Made by a program: the position numbers and the translations under genes | The notes under the pieces: generated by a model | Databases searched by the model: none | What the model saw: the letters and a program-made list of their open reading frames with translations, nothing else | Told to the model about the DNA's origin: nothing | Shown here: positions 24,901-32,525 of the stretch, in pieces | Position numbering within the stretch: position 1 is the stretch's first letter | Layout: each line of letters begins with the position of its first letter | Origin: Pisaster brevispinus | Lineage: Eukaryota; Echinodermata; Asteroidea; Forcipulatida; Asteriidae | DNA length: 64,000 bases | Reading direction: 5' to 3' | Assembly (NCBI GenBank): GCA_023634235.1 | Contig: JAMKCF010000014.1 | Coordinates: forward strand, 7,834,001-7,898,000

Positions 24901-27900
24901 TGTTCAGTTTTTCACAAATATGCAGATGCCATAAGATTATAAACATTCTAGTTATACATGTACACTGTACATGTATTTGTTCTTTCATTTTTTAACTTTG
25001 TTGACAAATAAATCTGTGTTTTCACAAGTGAAATTTCAATCCTTGTTACTTGAAAATATTGTTTTTGGACTATGTGTGGATTATCTGTATTGATTATTTA
25101 TTGATCACCCCCTCCTTTCTAGTTTTTATTGTTGAGAAAAATATAATCTAGGTACAGTGTACAAGGGCTAGGCCAATGTGAGGATTATTTTCGGAAGAAA
25201 AAAAAAGATAAATGGATTTGTCTATGCCACTGCAGAAGTTTTAAAACTCGTATTTGTGCCACGAGCTGGTTCTATTTTAAAAATGAATTGTGAAATATAG
25301 AAAAAAATGTTATTATTGGTGTTATTACGGTTTGGGAATCAATATTTATGAGAAATTCGGGGTGAAAAACTACAACGTTCGTAGAAAGTATCGATTTAGC
25401 CATAGATACTCTGATCCCCCACACGTGTATAGTGTTGTGATTGTACATGTACATCCGGGACAGTTTTCACCGCGCGTCTCCACCAATCAGAATGCAGTAA
25501 TCGCATGTGCAATCATGGCGGCTTTTTACGTTACGATGTTTTGGACTATCGTCAGCATTTTTTGCGCCCTGACTGGACTACACAAAATTAGTCCAGAAAT
25601 CAACTATTTTGTGATAGAATATGGAATTCCCTATCTAGTAATATGAGAATTGGCTTGTGGGAGAATCTATTAGAGGGACATATTGTGTTGTAATTGTGTT
25701 GGTTTCGTTTCGTTTTGAAACAAAATTTGACGATCAAAATACACCACTAGAATATCAATAAAGTCAATTATTTTCAAAGCAAAATGGACAATACACTCCC
25801 AATCTTAGCAATTGTGGGAATATTTTTGTGAATTTACGTATAAAAACTGAGAAACTACCCACATTCCACGAACGGTTCCAGCTCATTAAATATTCAAAGA
25901 GAGGTCACACACGTCCGAGCCATGCATACAGTGCAAAGAAAAGGAACGGATTCTGTGTGTGCTGCGGACTGACTGAGCGAGGCTGGGGTGTACGCACAAC
26001 TTTCAGCCAATGGTAGGTATTCCTTTGATCTCAGTGAGGGCGCACTTTTAGCTTGTAACGTCACAAAGGGTCTAAAGGAACAATAATCAAAATCTTTTCT
26101 TTTCTCCTTGCTTTATCACAAAGTTTTCATTGGCAGATTTTTGAGCCAAGAAAACAGGTTCTTGTTTGATCCTAGACTGTGTTATATGTTCTTACCTTTC
26201 CATTGACCATCGGTTCGTCTGCCATTTTCTTAACGGTTCTGAAAACTCCTTCTCTGGAAAGTTCTTCCTGTAGTTAGCAAAAATTTTAAGATTGCTTTAC
26301 GATGAAATATAGTAATACCGGGTTCTTAAAAACAGCACACGACCTAGTAATTAGATCAAGGTGCTTTACAACATTATTATTCCTGTTCATCAGGCGTACT
26401 TTAACAATTCCTTAAACTCTTTCAACTCCCTGGGGAGCATACAACTGCAAGCTGCATATATTAACACTAAGGGGTTAATAATAACTAGCTTTTATATAAA
26501 TAGCGCTTTATCTACGGGCTTCTCAAAGTGCTTGTCATTATTTATTTCCAGACAGGTTTTGAAGTTGTTGAACTATGAGACCCATTTTTTGAGTAACACT
26601 ATGAAGAATTCAAGGTGCTGTGGTGCATTCAGCAGCCACTACCAGAAACACCTGGGCGGACCCCTTCACTTAGCGATAAGTGTAACTGGGTTCTTTTATA
26701 TGCATTACACAACACACCAGACCAACGGCTTTACGTCCCATCCAAATGGCGAAGCTTTAGTGGTTAAGTGTCTTGCTTAAGGACACAAGTGTCAAGACCC
26801 GGGACTCAAACTCTGCTAATCAGAAACATCAGAGCTTGAGTCTGGAGCACTTGGCTGCTTGGCCATGACACAACAATCCAACATAATACTGTCTCAGCCC
26901 TCGCAGGTTCCCATTTATACACTTGGGTTTTACAAAAAGCAATTTGGAGGTTTAGCATCTTGCTCAAGGACACAAGTGACATGACCAGGATTCAAAACCT
27001 ACACTTTGAGGATTAGGTTATCAGAACTCGAGTCCGATACGCTAGACCCCTCGGTCACGACATACCATTTTCAATGGAAGACTTTGAAACGCTAGATGGT
27101 AGAATGGTACACTTCCATTGTTTATGTAGTTTTGAGCATGTGCAAGTTCCCAAGAACAATGGTAAGTCTGCTGCCACCTTGTGCCCTGAAAGTTTTCCAT
27201 TGAGTTGGAATTTGATTAACCAGCTAATGCCAGATGACGTGTTAACACCGATGCATACCGAGAGACAGAGTTATGTATTCTTGTGTCACATTGGATGACT
27301 GTGACATTGGCTGCCCCAGCTTTCCACGGCAAACGTTTTTCAAATGGACATTTGTATGCACTTGACCCAACGGGATTTTTGCCCATGAGGGGTCAGCGGA
27401 GTTCTGTGTGAGACATAGCGAGTGCTCTCTCTAGTTCTTATACATCTATGACCCTCTCACTCTCTCACCTTTGAAGCCCTCTCATGAGTGACACGGGGGC
27501 AGCATTACTCAACCCCAGCTTAACTCCGAGGTACGCTACATTGAAAGGATTATCAAAACCCACGGTGCTTTCAAGCATGTCTCCATACGACTCTAAAGAG
27601 TCCAGTTGAAGTACACTACGACGATAATGAACAGGGAGGTCTGCATCAGTGATCAGGCCCTGGAGATTTATGAACACAAGTTCAGAGGTTGTCATTAAAA
27701 AAAATAATAATCAATTCATAAAAAAAAAAATCAATAAGTAGTGGGATTAAGACCTATGTTGGTTTTAAAACCCTAACCACAATCAGGTGTTTTATATGAC
27801 CATGCAAATACTAAATCCACCAAAATGCACCACAGTTGAAATTAAAACACGGCTTAATGCAGCAAAACAAACATAGGATTCTGTTGCATTGTAAAGTGAA

Positions 27901-30172
27901 CTGGTTTACGCCAGCCTTGGCAGTGGGCATTTACCCTTAGTGCCAAATGCATACAACACCAATATGCATTGTTAGTTTGTAGTTTGCTGGAAACTTAATC
28001 AGATTGCACATGAACATGTGAAGGCCATGTAAAACCCTGCTAAATGCAGCACAGTGCAACAAATTATGGGACATGAGTTGACTTCTAGTTGCAACAACTT
28101 TTACCATTTGGTGCATTTTGTTGTGTTTGACAGGGATAGGGTTGTTCAGATATTTTCAAGCAACAAACACATTAAGGGTTTGGTCTTCTCAGCTCTTCTT
28201 ACCAGAATTGTGTCCTCTTGTAGATCTTCTCTGGCATGCAATGAAATAAGAACTTTCTGCTCCTCAGCAGTGACTTTGGTAACCACAGCTCGGACAAGAT
28301 CCCCAACGCTGAAATCGCTGACTGACGCAACATTTGAAAATCTGTCCCTGAGTTCCCCTGCAGGCAGCAAAGCAACCACCTCACAGTCTTCAAGAAAACG
28401 AGACGTATCCTTGCAAAGTGCCAAGAGCTTTACGAAAATGCCAAACTCTTTGGTGGTGAGGATTCGACCACAGACGACGTCGCCGACTTTAAGAAGTCCA
28501 AAGACTTTCTCTTGGCAGACTTCAACGTCAACGCCCATGAACTGCTCTATAGGAGGGATGATTGCATAATAGTCTGATTTCTCATCGTCCTTTGCTAATG
28601 GGTAGTCAGTGCTACTAGCAATGCTAGGCAACTCATCAGGTTTCCTGAAGAGTAAATCTGCTTTTCTTGCTATGAAGCCATGGAGATTTTGAATGAATTC
28701 TTCGTTAAATCTGCAAAACAAAAATGAAAATTATACAATTTTCAAAGTTTGACTTTGAGCATGGTGGAATAAAACTGGAGTCACAACGCCCGCATCTCAG
28801 CCAACGCTCACCTCAGGTCCACCATTGGAAATGCATTATGGACACCCAAGTGTATACATTGTCCTTTGCCCCATGACCTGGCACAAAAAGCGTTAATACT
28901 TTTAAATCATCGGAGTGCTGAAATCTACGGGAAAAAATATCGCATGCGCACTTGCGCAGTGCAACTGGTGGGCTGGTTTTATTGTGCGGTTATTCTTTGT
29001 CAATAGAAATTTTTGCAGCCGAGTATTTTGATGTTTTGATTGTCAAAATTTGCAATTTGCCTCTCAGAAGCTGACTTATGATAAGACTCTGTTTAACTTT
29101 ATCAATTACAAAAAAAGGTCTTATTAGTTGGTTGTTTTAGGAGTATTTCTGAAAGTTTTCTGCATCCGCAAAAAAAGTTACAAATGGAGATCAGTTGTTT
29201 TCACTTTTCATTGTAAAAATTTTGAGTTAAAATAAATGTCTGCACTTAAGATACATCTTTATTCCTTCAGACCCTTCTCAAAGGTCCACTTGGACTGGCA
29301 TGGCATCAATCTTCGTATTGTGCTATTTTGTGAACGCTGACCATGATGTTACTAGAGCACACAAACATGATTAGCATGCATGCTGACACTGAGCATAAAC
29401 CCATGTGCAGCAGAAGACATCAAACCTTTGAATTGATCTGCAATTTGTTGGGACTCAATTTTACATTTTCGCCATGCTTTGACCTACTTTTGGTAAAGTT
29501 ACAAAATGTTGTACAAACATTTCATAAAATAAAGCCTGGTTCATTCTTCACGTTGAAGCAAATGGGAATTTTATAGTGCAGATGCAAACATTCAGTAAAG
29601 TATGCGCGCTATCTTCTTGTGACGAAAGAAATTGGCTCCAATATCAGTATCCGTATCACAATTCACATGAAGTAAGTAACGTTCTTCGTTAATGCCTCTG
29701 AACTGACTTTAACTTTCAATTTGTTATGACTGTGTACAGTTGACTAGTGTCTTTTGTGAAGTGTAAATTATGGATTGGGTGTTAATTGTGTTCAAATTCC
29801 AACTTTACTTTTTTATTTTAGTTAGTTACAAACAAGTAAAAAATGTGTAAAAATATAAGTTGCTTAAAAAGAGTTGAATACTAAACCAAATTTACTTTTT
29901 GGTCATGCCAACAATTATATTGATTAATAATAATTACTTTACCCTAAGGTTTGATGTTTGCTCCTTCTTTTATTATCTTTTCGTTTAGAAGTTTTCTCTT
30001 TATTTGCCTTGACATCACCGTCGTTGAGGGCGCAACAGTCTAGTCCGGAACTGTCGGTTACTTCAGTGGCATTTTCGTCCAGGAATGTTGCCCCAGTTTG
30101 TTCTTCCTTGACCAAACTATCAAAATCAGAACCATGGTATTTTACCGCTCGTTCGAATAAAGAACGGTCCAT
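12189..30172 (-). CDS. TTC14: Tetratricopeptide repeat protein 14 (complete coding region, 8 exons)
   Basis: Coding exons in transcript order are 30172-29943, 28710-28203, 27659-27469, 26267-26196, 21274-21155, 19686-19564, 17118-17004 and 15914-12189. They join in phase to 1,694 aa plus TAA. The start [16 protein letters not shown] resembles human TTC14 (MDRDLL...). [10 protein letters not shown] and [12 protein letters not shown] are family hallmarks. An S1-type OB fold covers about residues 150-240 (VGDVVCGRI...[10 protein letters not shown]). A TTC14-specific block (LPVHYRRSV...SLMRGLQ) follows, then three TPR-like repeats at about 334-452. The remaining 1,241 residues, in one exon, are RS-, KS- and acid-rich and end in TWWL. 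The S1 domain and RS tail suggest a nuclear RNA-related role, but the exact function of TTC14 is not settled. Human TTC14 is about 770 aa, so the tail is greatly extended here. Confidence 0.93.
15915..17003. promoter_or_regulatory. TTC14 intron 7 with a triple nuclear-receptor half-site cluster
   Basis: At 16,554-16,573 the plus strand reads AGGTCA-C-AGGTCA-G-AGTTCA: three half-sites, each separated by one base (DR1 spacing). Two further AGGTCA copies lie at about 16,532 and 16,554. DR1 sites bind RXR heterodimers and HNF4. Function here is inferred only. The rest of the intron is AT-rich. Confidence 0.4.
17004..17118 (-). CDS. TTC14: TTC14 exon 7 (TPR 3)
   Basis: The exon encodes [20 protein letters not shown], then [18 protein letters not shown]. 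It is a TPR matching the third repeat of TTC14. The acceptor is TTGTCCAG and the donor AGG|GTGAGA; it ends in phase 0. Confidence 0.92.
17119..17625. other. TTC14 intron, nothing recognised
   Basis: AT-rich intron sequence between exon 7 and a SINE. Confidence 0.4.
17630..17992 (-). mobile_element. tRNA-derived SINE, family A copy
   Basis: Read on the minus strand: CGTGGCCGAGCAGATAAGAG (A box), then GTGTGGGTTCGAGTCCCGG (B box), CACTTGTGTCCTTAAGCAAG, and the body with ACGTAAAGCCGTAGGTCC. The head resembles a tRNA-Leu/Ser type. This is the best preserved full-length copy in the window. Confidence 0.85.
18035..18420. repeat. Interspersed repeat family C copy
   Basis: TTGGGCCAGTAAACT, TCTTGTGTTTTTAATT, GACTTTGAGTCTGATAAAT and TTCTGTTGAGTATCG occur in the same order and orientation at 33,815-34,190 (RPL8 intron 2). 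Inverted fragments lie near 21,900-21,970. Confidence 0.75.
18421..19270. other. TTC14 intron 6, AT-rich
   Basis: No gene recognised. A short (AAATC)n run lies at 19,168-19,190. Confidence 0.4.
19283..19500 (+). mobile_element. Head-to-head pair of tRNA-like SINE heads; family B copy on plus strand
   Basis: The plus strand from 19,345 reads GCTAGCTCAGTGGTCTGGTG (A box), GTGGGTTCAAATCCCACC (B box), then the family B body (CCCACAGAACTC, GTACTGAGTATACAG). Immediately left (19,285-19,345) a second head on the minus strand ends with GTGGGTTCAAATCCCACC, so the B boxes mirror each other. Confidence 0.75.
19564..19686 (-). CDS. TTC14: TTC14 exon 6 (TPR 2)
   Basis: The exon encodes [31 protein letters not shown] and CETLLERGK. 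The HRNA-KY segment matches vertebrate TTC14 (THRNARKYL). The acceptor is TTCTACAG and the donor CA|GTAAGA. Confidence 0.93.
20503..20668. mobile_element. Hairpin MITE-like element (about 80-bp arms)
   Basis: GAGCTGGTCTTCACTGCGTG at 20,519 pairs with its near-complement at about 20,633-20,652; GGCAATAACAG and CTGTTATTGCC form the ends, and the loop near 20,575-20,595 is about 20 bp. It lies in TTC14 intron 5. Confidence 0.85.
21155..21274 (-). CDS. TTC14: TTC14 exon 5 (TPR 1)
   Basis: The exon encodes [20 protein letters not shown], then [19 protein letters not shown]. This is a canonical TPR helix pair (A-x-x-x-G, then A-L-x-x-x). The donor is CT|GTGAGT. Confidence 0.93.
21275..22500. other. 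TTC14 intron 4, left part
   Basis: It holds an inverted family C fragment (about 21,890-21,990: ACTGGCCCGACACTAAAATC). No gene recognised. Confidence 0.4.
22500..22848 (+). promoter_or_regulatory. CpG-rich promoter-like island with a possible first exon
   Basis: Local CpG density is much higher than in the flanks. A CCAAT box (TAGCCAATCAG, about 22,588), GAGCGCGCGAG and TGACGTTTT (CRE-like, about 22,804) precede CAAGATGGCGTG|GTGAGT at 22,831-22,848: a YY1-type start element whose ATG (22,835) is followed by a perfect splice donor. This suggests a promoter for a plus-strand transcript nested in TTC14 intron 4. No complete product could be assembled. Confidence 0.45.
23846..24154 (+). pseudogene. 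Broken SGNH/GDSL hydrolase-like exon
   Basis: From 23,894 the frame gives [20 protein letters not shown], then SLTKYLHQN and, later, [18 protein letters not shown] before a stop at 24,154. EIVGDS (block I, catalytic Ser) and HLGTNDL (block III) are SGNH-hydrolase-like signatures. The block V His is absent. A different frame just upstream ([20 protein letters not shown]) also reads like protein, and the two are out of phase, so this is either a decayed copy or a retroelement-derived fragment. SGNH domains occur in some retroelement proteins as well as in host genes. Confidence 0.5.
24155..25479. other. AT-rich intron DNA
   Basis: No gene recognised. It holds several ACATGTACATGT palindromes. 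Confidence 0.4.
25480..25646 (+). other. Promoter-like block followed by a 43-codon ORF of unknown status
   Basis: CCACCAATCAGAATG (CCAAT, about 25,479) and AATCATGGCGGC (YY1-like, 25,511-25,522) precede an ORF from 25,515 to the TGA at 25,644: [33 protein letters not shown]... with a hydrophobic start. I do not recognise it. A word of about 27 bp inside it (TGCGCCCTGACTGGACTACA, then CAAAATT) also occurs at about 22,955, behind the other promoter-like block. Confidence 0.3.
26196..26267 (-). CDS. TTC14: TTC14 exon 4 (72 nt)
   Basis: This short exon lies between the acceptor CTACAG and the donor AAAG|GTAAGA. It encodes [20 protein letters not shown] followed by SME, equivalent to the vertebrate KNFSEDDFASALRK... 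segment. Phases 2 and 2 fit the neighbours. Confidence 0.9.
26490..26875 (-). mobile_element. tRNA-derived SINE, family A copy
   Basis: Inverted copy of the 7440-7806 element: CACTTGTGTCCTTAAGCAAG on the minus strand, the ACGTAAAGCCGTTGGTC body and an AGCGCTATTTATA end. The B box is damaged by a short deletion. Confidence 0.8.
26925..27064 (-). mobile_element. SINE head fragment
   Basis: On the minus strand: TCGTGACCGAGGGGTCTAGC, later CCTGGTCATGTCACTTGTGT and CCTTGAGCAAGATGC, the start of family A without the body. It lies next to another family A copy. Confidence 0.65.
27073..27198. mobile_element. MITE with CTCF-like ends, copy 1
   Basis: The ends GGAAGACTTTGAAACGCTAG and GCCCTGAAAGTTTTCC are inverted. 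GTCTGCTGCCACCTTGTGCC at the right and CTAGATGG at the left match the second copy at 37,241-37,364. Confidence 0.6.
27469..27659 (-). CDS. TTC14: TTC14 exon 3
   Basis: The exon starts [16 protein letters not shown] and ends SLMRGLQ with donor AAAG|GTGAGA. The segment matches the conserved linker between S1 and TPR regions in vertebrate TTC14 (YRRSV...LESY...GF.NP...SLMRGLQ). Confidence 0.93.
28203..28710 (-). CDS. TTC14: TTC14 exon 2 (S1 RNA-binding domain)
   Basis: The acceptor TTTTGTTTTGCAG precedes ATTTAACG and the donor is CTG|GTAAGA. The 169 codons include [27 protein letters not shown] and the S1/OB-fold strands [19 protein letters not shown] and [10 protein letters not shown]. Confidence 0.93.
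28711..29942. other. TTC14 intron 1
   Basis: AT-rich; nothing recognised on either strand. Confidence 0.4.
29943..30172 (-). CDS. TTC14: TTC14 exon 1 (start codon)
   Basis: ATG is at 30172-30170. The exon encodes 76 residues from [14 protein letters not shown] to KHQTL plus 2 nt, with donor GG|GTAAAG. The start is supported by similarity to the TTC14 N-terminus, by its being the first long in-frame ATG, and by a promoter-like YY1 element about 100 nt upstream. Confidence 0.85.
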
Positions 30173-30225
30173 GTTTTACACAAATGAAGAATGTTGCTGT
30201 GATTTCCTTATTTAAACCATCGACG

Positions 30226-30273
30226 TTACTTTACATTGCGACGTGGTGGTGGGGTGGTGGTGGAGGCTGCCAT
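30226..30273 (-). promoter_or_regulatory. YY1-like start element and upstream ORF of TTC14
   Basis: On the minus strand, AAAGATGGCAGCC at about 30277-30265 resembles the YY1 element often placed at the start site of TATA-less genes. Its ATG opens a 15-codon upstream ORF (MAASTTTPPPRRNVK) that ends at 30226, 53 nt before the TTC14 ATG. If transcription starts further upstream, this uORF could lower TTC14 translation. If it starts within the motif, the uORF is not read. Confidence 0.5.
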
Positions 30274-30617
30274 CTTTAATTTTAGCCAGCTTGTTGCGCG
30301 CGCCGTGAGGAGCTTGACCCACCGAGCTTAGACGTTGTGTCAAGTCTGTCTGACATGATTTATTTGCGTAATTTTTATTTATTTATTTTTTTGTTTTTGC
30401 GCAGTCCTCTCGTTAATTCAATTATTGACAATCCGTGAAACAATACATTTAATCTTTTTTTTTGATCAACCTTAATACTTTCTAAAATAATATAGTGGGT
30501 GTTTAAAGCCTTTTATCTGAATTCAGGCAGCCTTTCACAGATAACGCTTTGCCACGCAGCAAACTAGAAGACAAACCGTCCCGAATCAAGGCTAAACAAA
30601 AAGCTGTAAGGTCAATA

Positions 30618-30755
30618 GACTGTGCAAGTCTCGCGCGTATTCGAACATTGGGATCCGTTAAAGCGCGTGAGTTTGTTTTTTTAACGCGCTAAAGCAATGT
30701 ACGTGGGACCACAGTGGTCCCAAAAATGTTCGAATACGCGCGAGACTTGCACGGT
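30618..30755. mobile_element. Hairpin MITE-like element between TTC14 and RPL8
   Basis: GTGCAAGTCTCGCGCGTATT at 30,621 and its reverse complement at about 30,733-30,752 form arms of about 35 bp. The GACTTGCACGGT end is shared with the repeats at 8,080 and 8,620. Confidence 0.8.
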
Positions 30756-31250
30756 CTATACTCAAAATACGCACGAGAGGGCGCAGTTCCTACATCCGGG
30801 ATATTTTGGTAATGTTCGGTCTCTTCAACGTTGTGGACCCGTGAAAGTGAGTGTCAGTGTGTTCAAAGACCTCGCAATAATCCCCCAAAATCATCACCAT
30901 CTGTTCATTTCCTCCCTTATAAGCACGATCTTTTATAAAATAGTAGTTGAAGATCATATTTTTTTGTTATTGCTCTTGACAACTCTTTATTAAATGAATA
31001 AAATAATGGATTTTATAACCATATTTACGATCAACGTTAAGCCTAATAAACGAGTTAAAACACAGTGCCACAGTAACTAACGTAACAATTGAAACAACTA
31101 TATAGGAAATATTATGCATAACTTTACAGTTAACAATGGTTTTGATTTCGTAAATCATACGATATATATATTAAATGTTCTTTCTCTCTGATCGCAGTTG
31201 TTTTGGCCATAATTTAAAAAACAACAGTACTCGCGACAGTGGCACTGGCA

Positions 31251-32196
31251 CGGTCCAGTCTAGCCCACCTTGTTGGGCTGTTATGGCTCTCTTTCAACAT
31301 CGGTCTTATTACAGTCGCCATTACAGCCCACCTTCTATGCATGTCTAAAACGCGAAGTTTTCAAAGAACGCATAATGCGTTCCACTTTGATTGCAAATTT
31401 CTCCCACTTATAAAAATCCCATACTACTCAAACCTACTTCATATGATTCCTTACATTTGTGGAATTACTATGATACATGACAGTTTTTACCAAATGATGA
31501 CTTTGACCGGATGTGGTGATTTGAAAACGGCAAAAAAAAACGTGTACAAAAATTACATTCAAGTTCGTCGTGGCTGGGGGCCGCCATCTTAATTATGATT
31601 ATCTGCCTGCTGATCGTGAGAAGTCAGGGCACCCGGCTGATCTGGCCTTGCGCACGCACGGCAAGTCATGAATATGCATGAGTTGACGTCTTGCGGCGCT
31701 CGAACGCACAGATAGATCTGTAAGTCATGAATATGTATAAGGTGCTTTGCGCGGCGCTGTAGCTGGAAACTGGCCAATTTAATGAATATGCAAGATTACC
31801 AGATCGGCCGGGCGCCTTGACTTCTCACGATCAGCGGCACAGAATCGTAATTAAGATGGCGGCCGCCAGGCACGACGAACTTGAATGTAATTTTTGTACA
31901 CGATTTTTTTTTGCCGTTTTCAAATCATCACATCCGGTCAAAGTCATCATTTGGTAAAAACTGTCTTGTATCATAGTAATTCCACAAATGTAAGGAATCA
32001 TTTGAAGTAGGTTTGAGTAGTATGGGATTTTTATAAACGGGAGAAATTTGCAATCAAAGTGGAACGCATTATGCGTTCTTTGAAAACTTCGCGTTTTAGA
32101 CATGCATAGAAGGTGGGCTGTAATGGCGACTGTAATAAGACCGATGTTAAAAGAGAGCCATAACAGCCCAACAAGGTGGGCTAGGTCCAGTCCAGT
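31251..32196. repeat. Large inverted repeat upstream of RPL8 (two arms of about 396 bp, about 97% identical)
   Basis: The left arm, 31,251-31,646, and the right arm, 31,801-32,196, are reverse complements with about ten to fifteen differences by eye. Both arms carry AAGATGGCGGC facing away from the centre (right arm plus strand 31,853-31,863; left arm minus strand 31,590-31,580). The 154-bp spacer holds three ATGAATATGCAT-like sites (31,668, 31,727, 31,782) at 55-59 bp spacing, with GCGGCGCT repeats. The right arm ends 192 bp before the RPL8 ATG. Confidence 0.85.
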
Positions 32197-32387
32197 TCCC
32201 CAACCCAGACATGCCAGACTCTCATTTATTTGGTGTTCAGATCAGCTCGGTCCTGTTTTTCCACTTACTAAGTAAATACAACTACGAGATATCCTCTGTC
32301 AGTGTTGGTTAATTAGATTGCTTGTTCAACTGAAATGTTCATGTCACTTTTATTATTCCTTGCCGTTACACAGAGTGATCTGCAGTC

Positions 32388-32525
32388 ATGGGCCGCGTCA
32401 TCCGTGGTCAGCGTAAGGGCGCTGGAAGCGTCTTCAAGTCCCACAACAAACACAGAAAGGGAGCGGCTATGCTCCGCTCTTTGGACTACGCCGAACGTCG
32501 CGGTTACATCAAAGGAATCGTCAAA
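32388..32525 (+). CDS. RPL8: RPL8 coding exon 1
   Basis: ATG is at 32388 in the context CAGTCATGGGC. The exon has 46 codons, from [20 protein letters not shown] to GYIKGIVK. The donor is AAA|GTGAGT. Confidence 0.97.

Noticed and set aside
31239..32103. Two near-identical ORFs in the inverted arms (MSKTRSFQRTHNAFHF...)
   Set aside because: All visible differences between the copies are amino-acid changing and one copy is shorter; no family recognised. They follow from the duplicated arms, not from selection.
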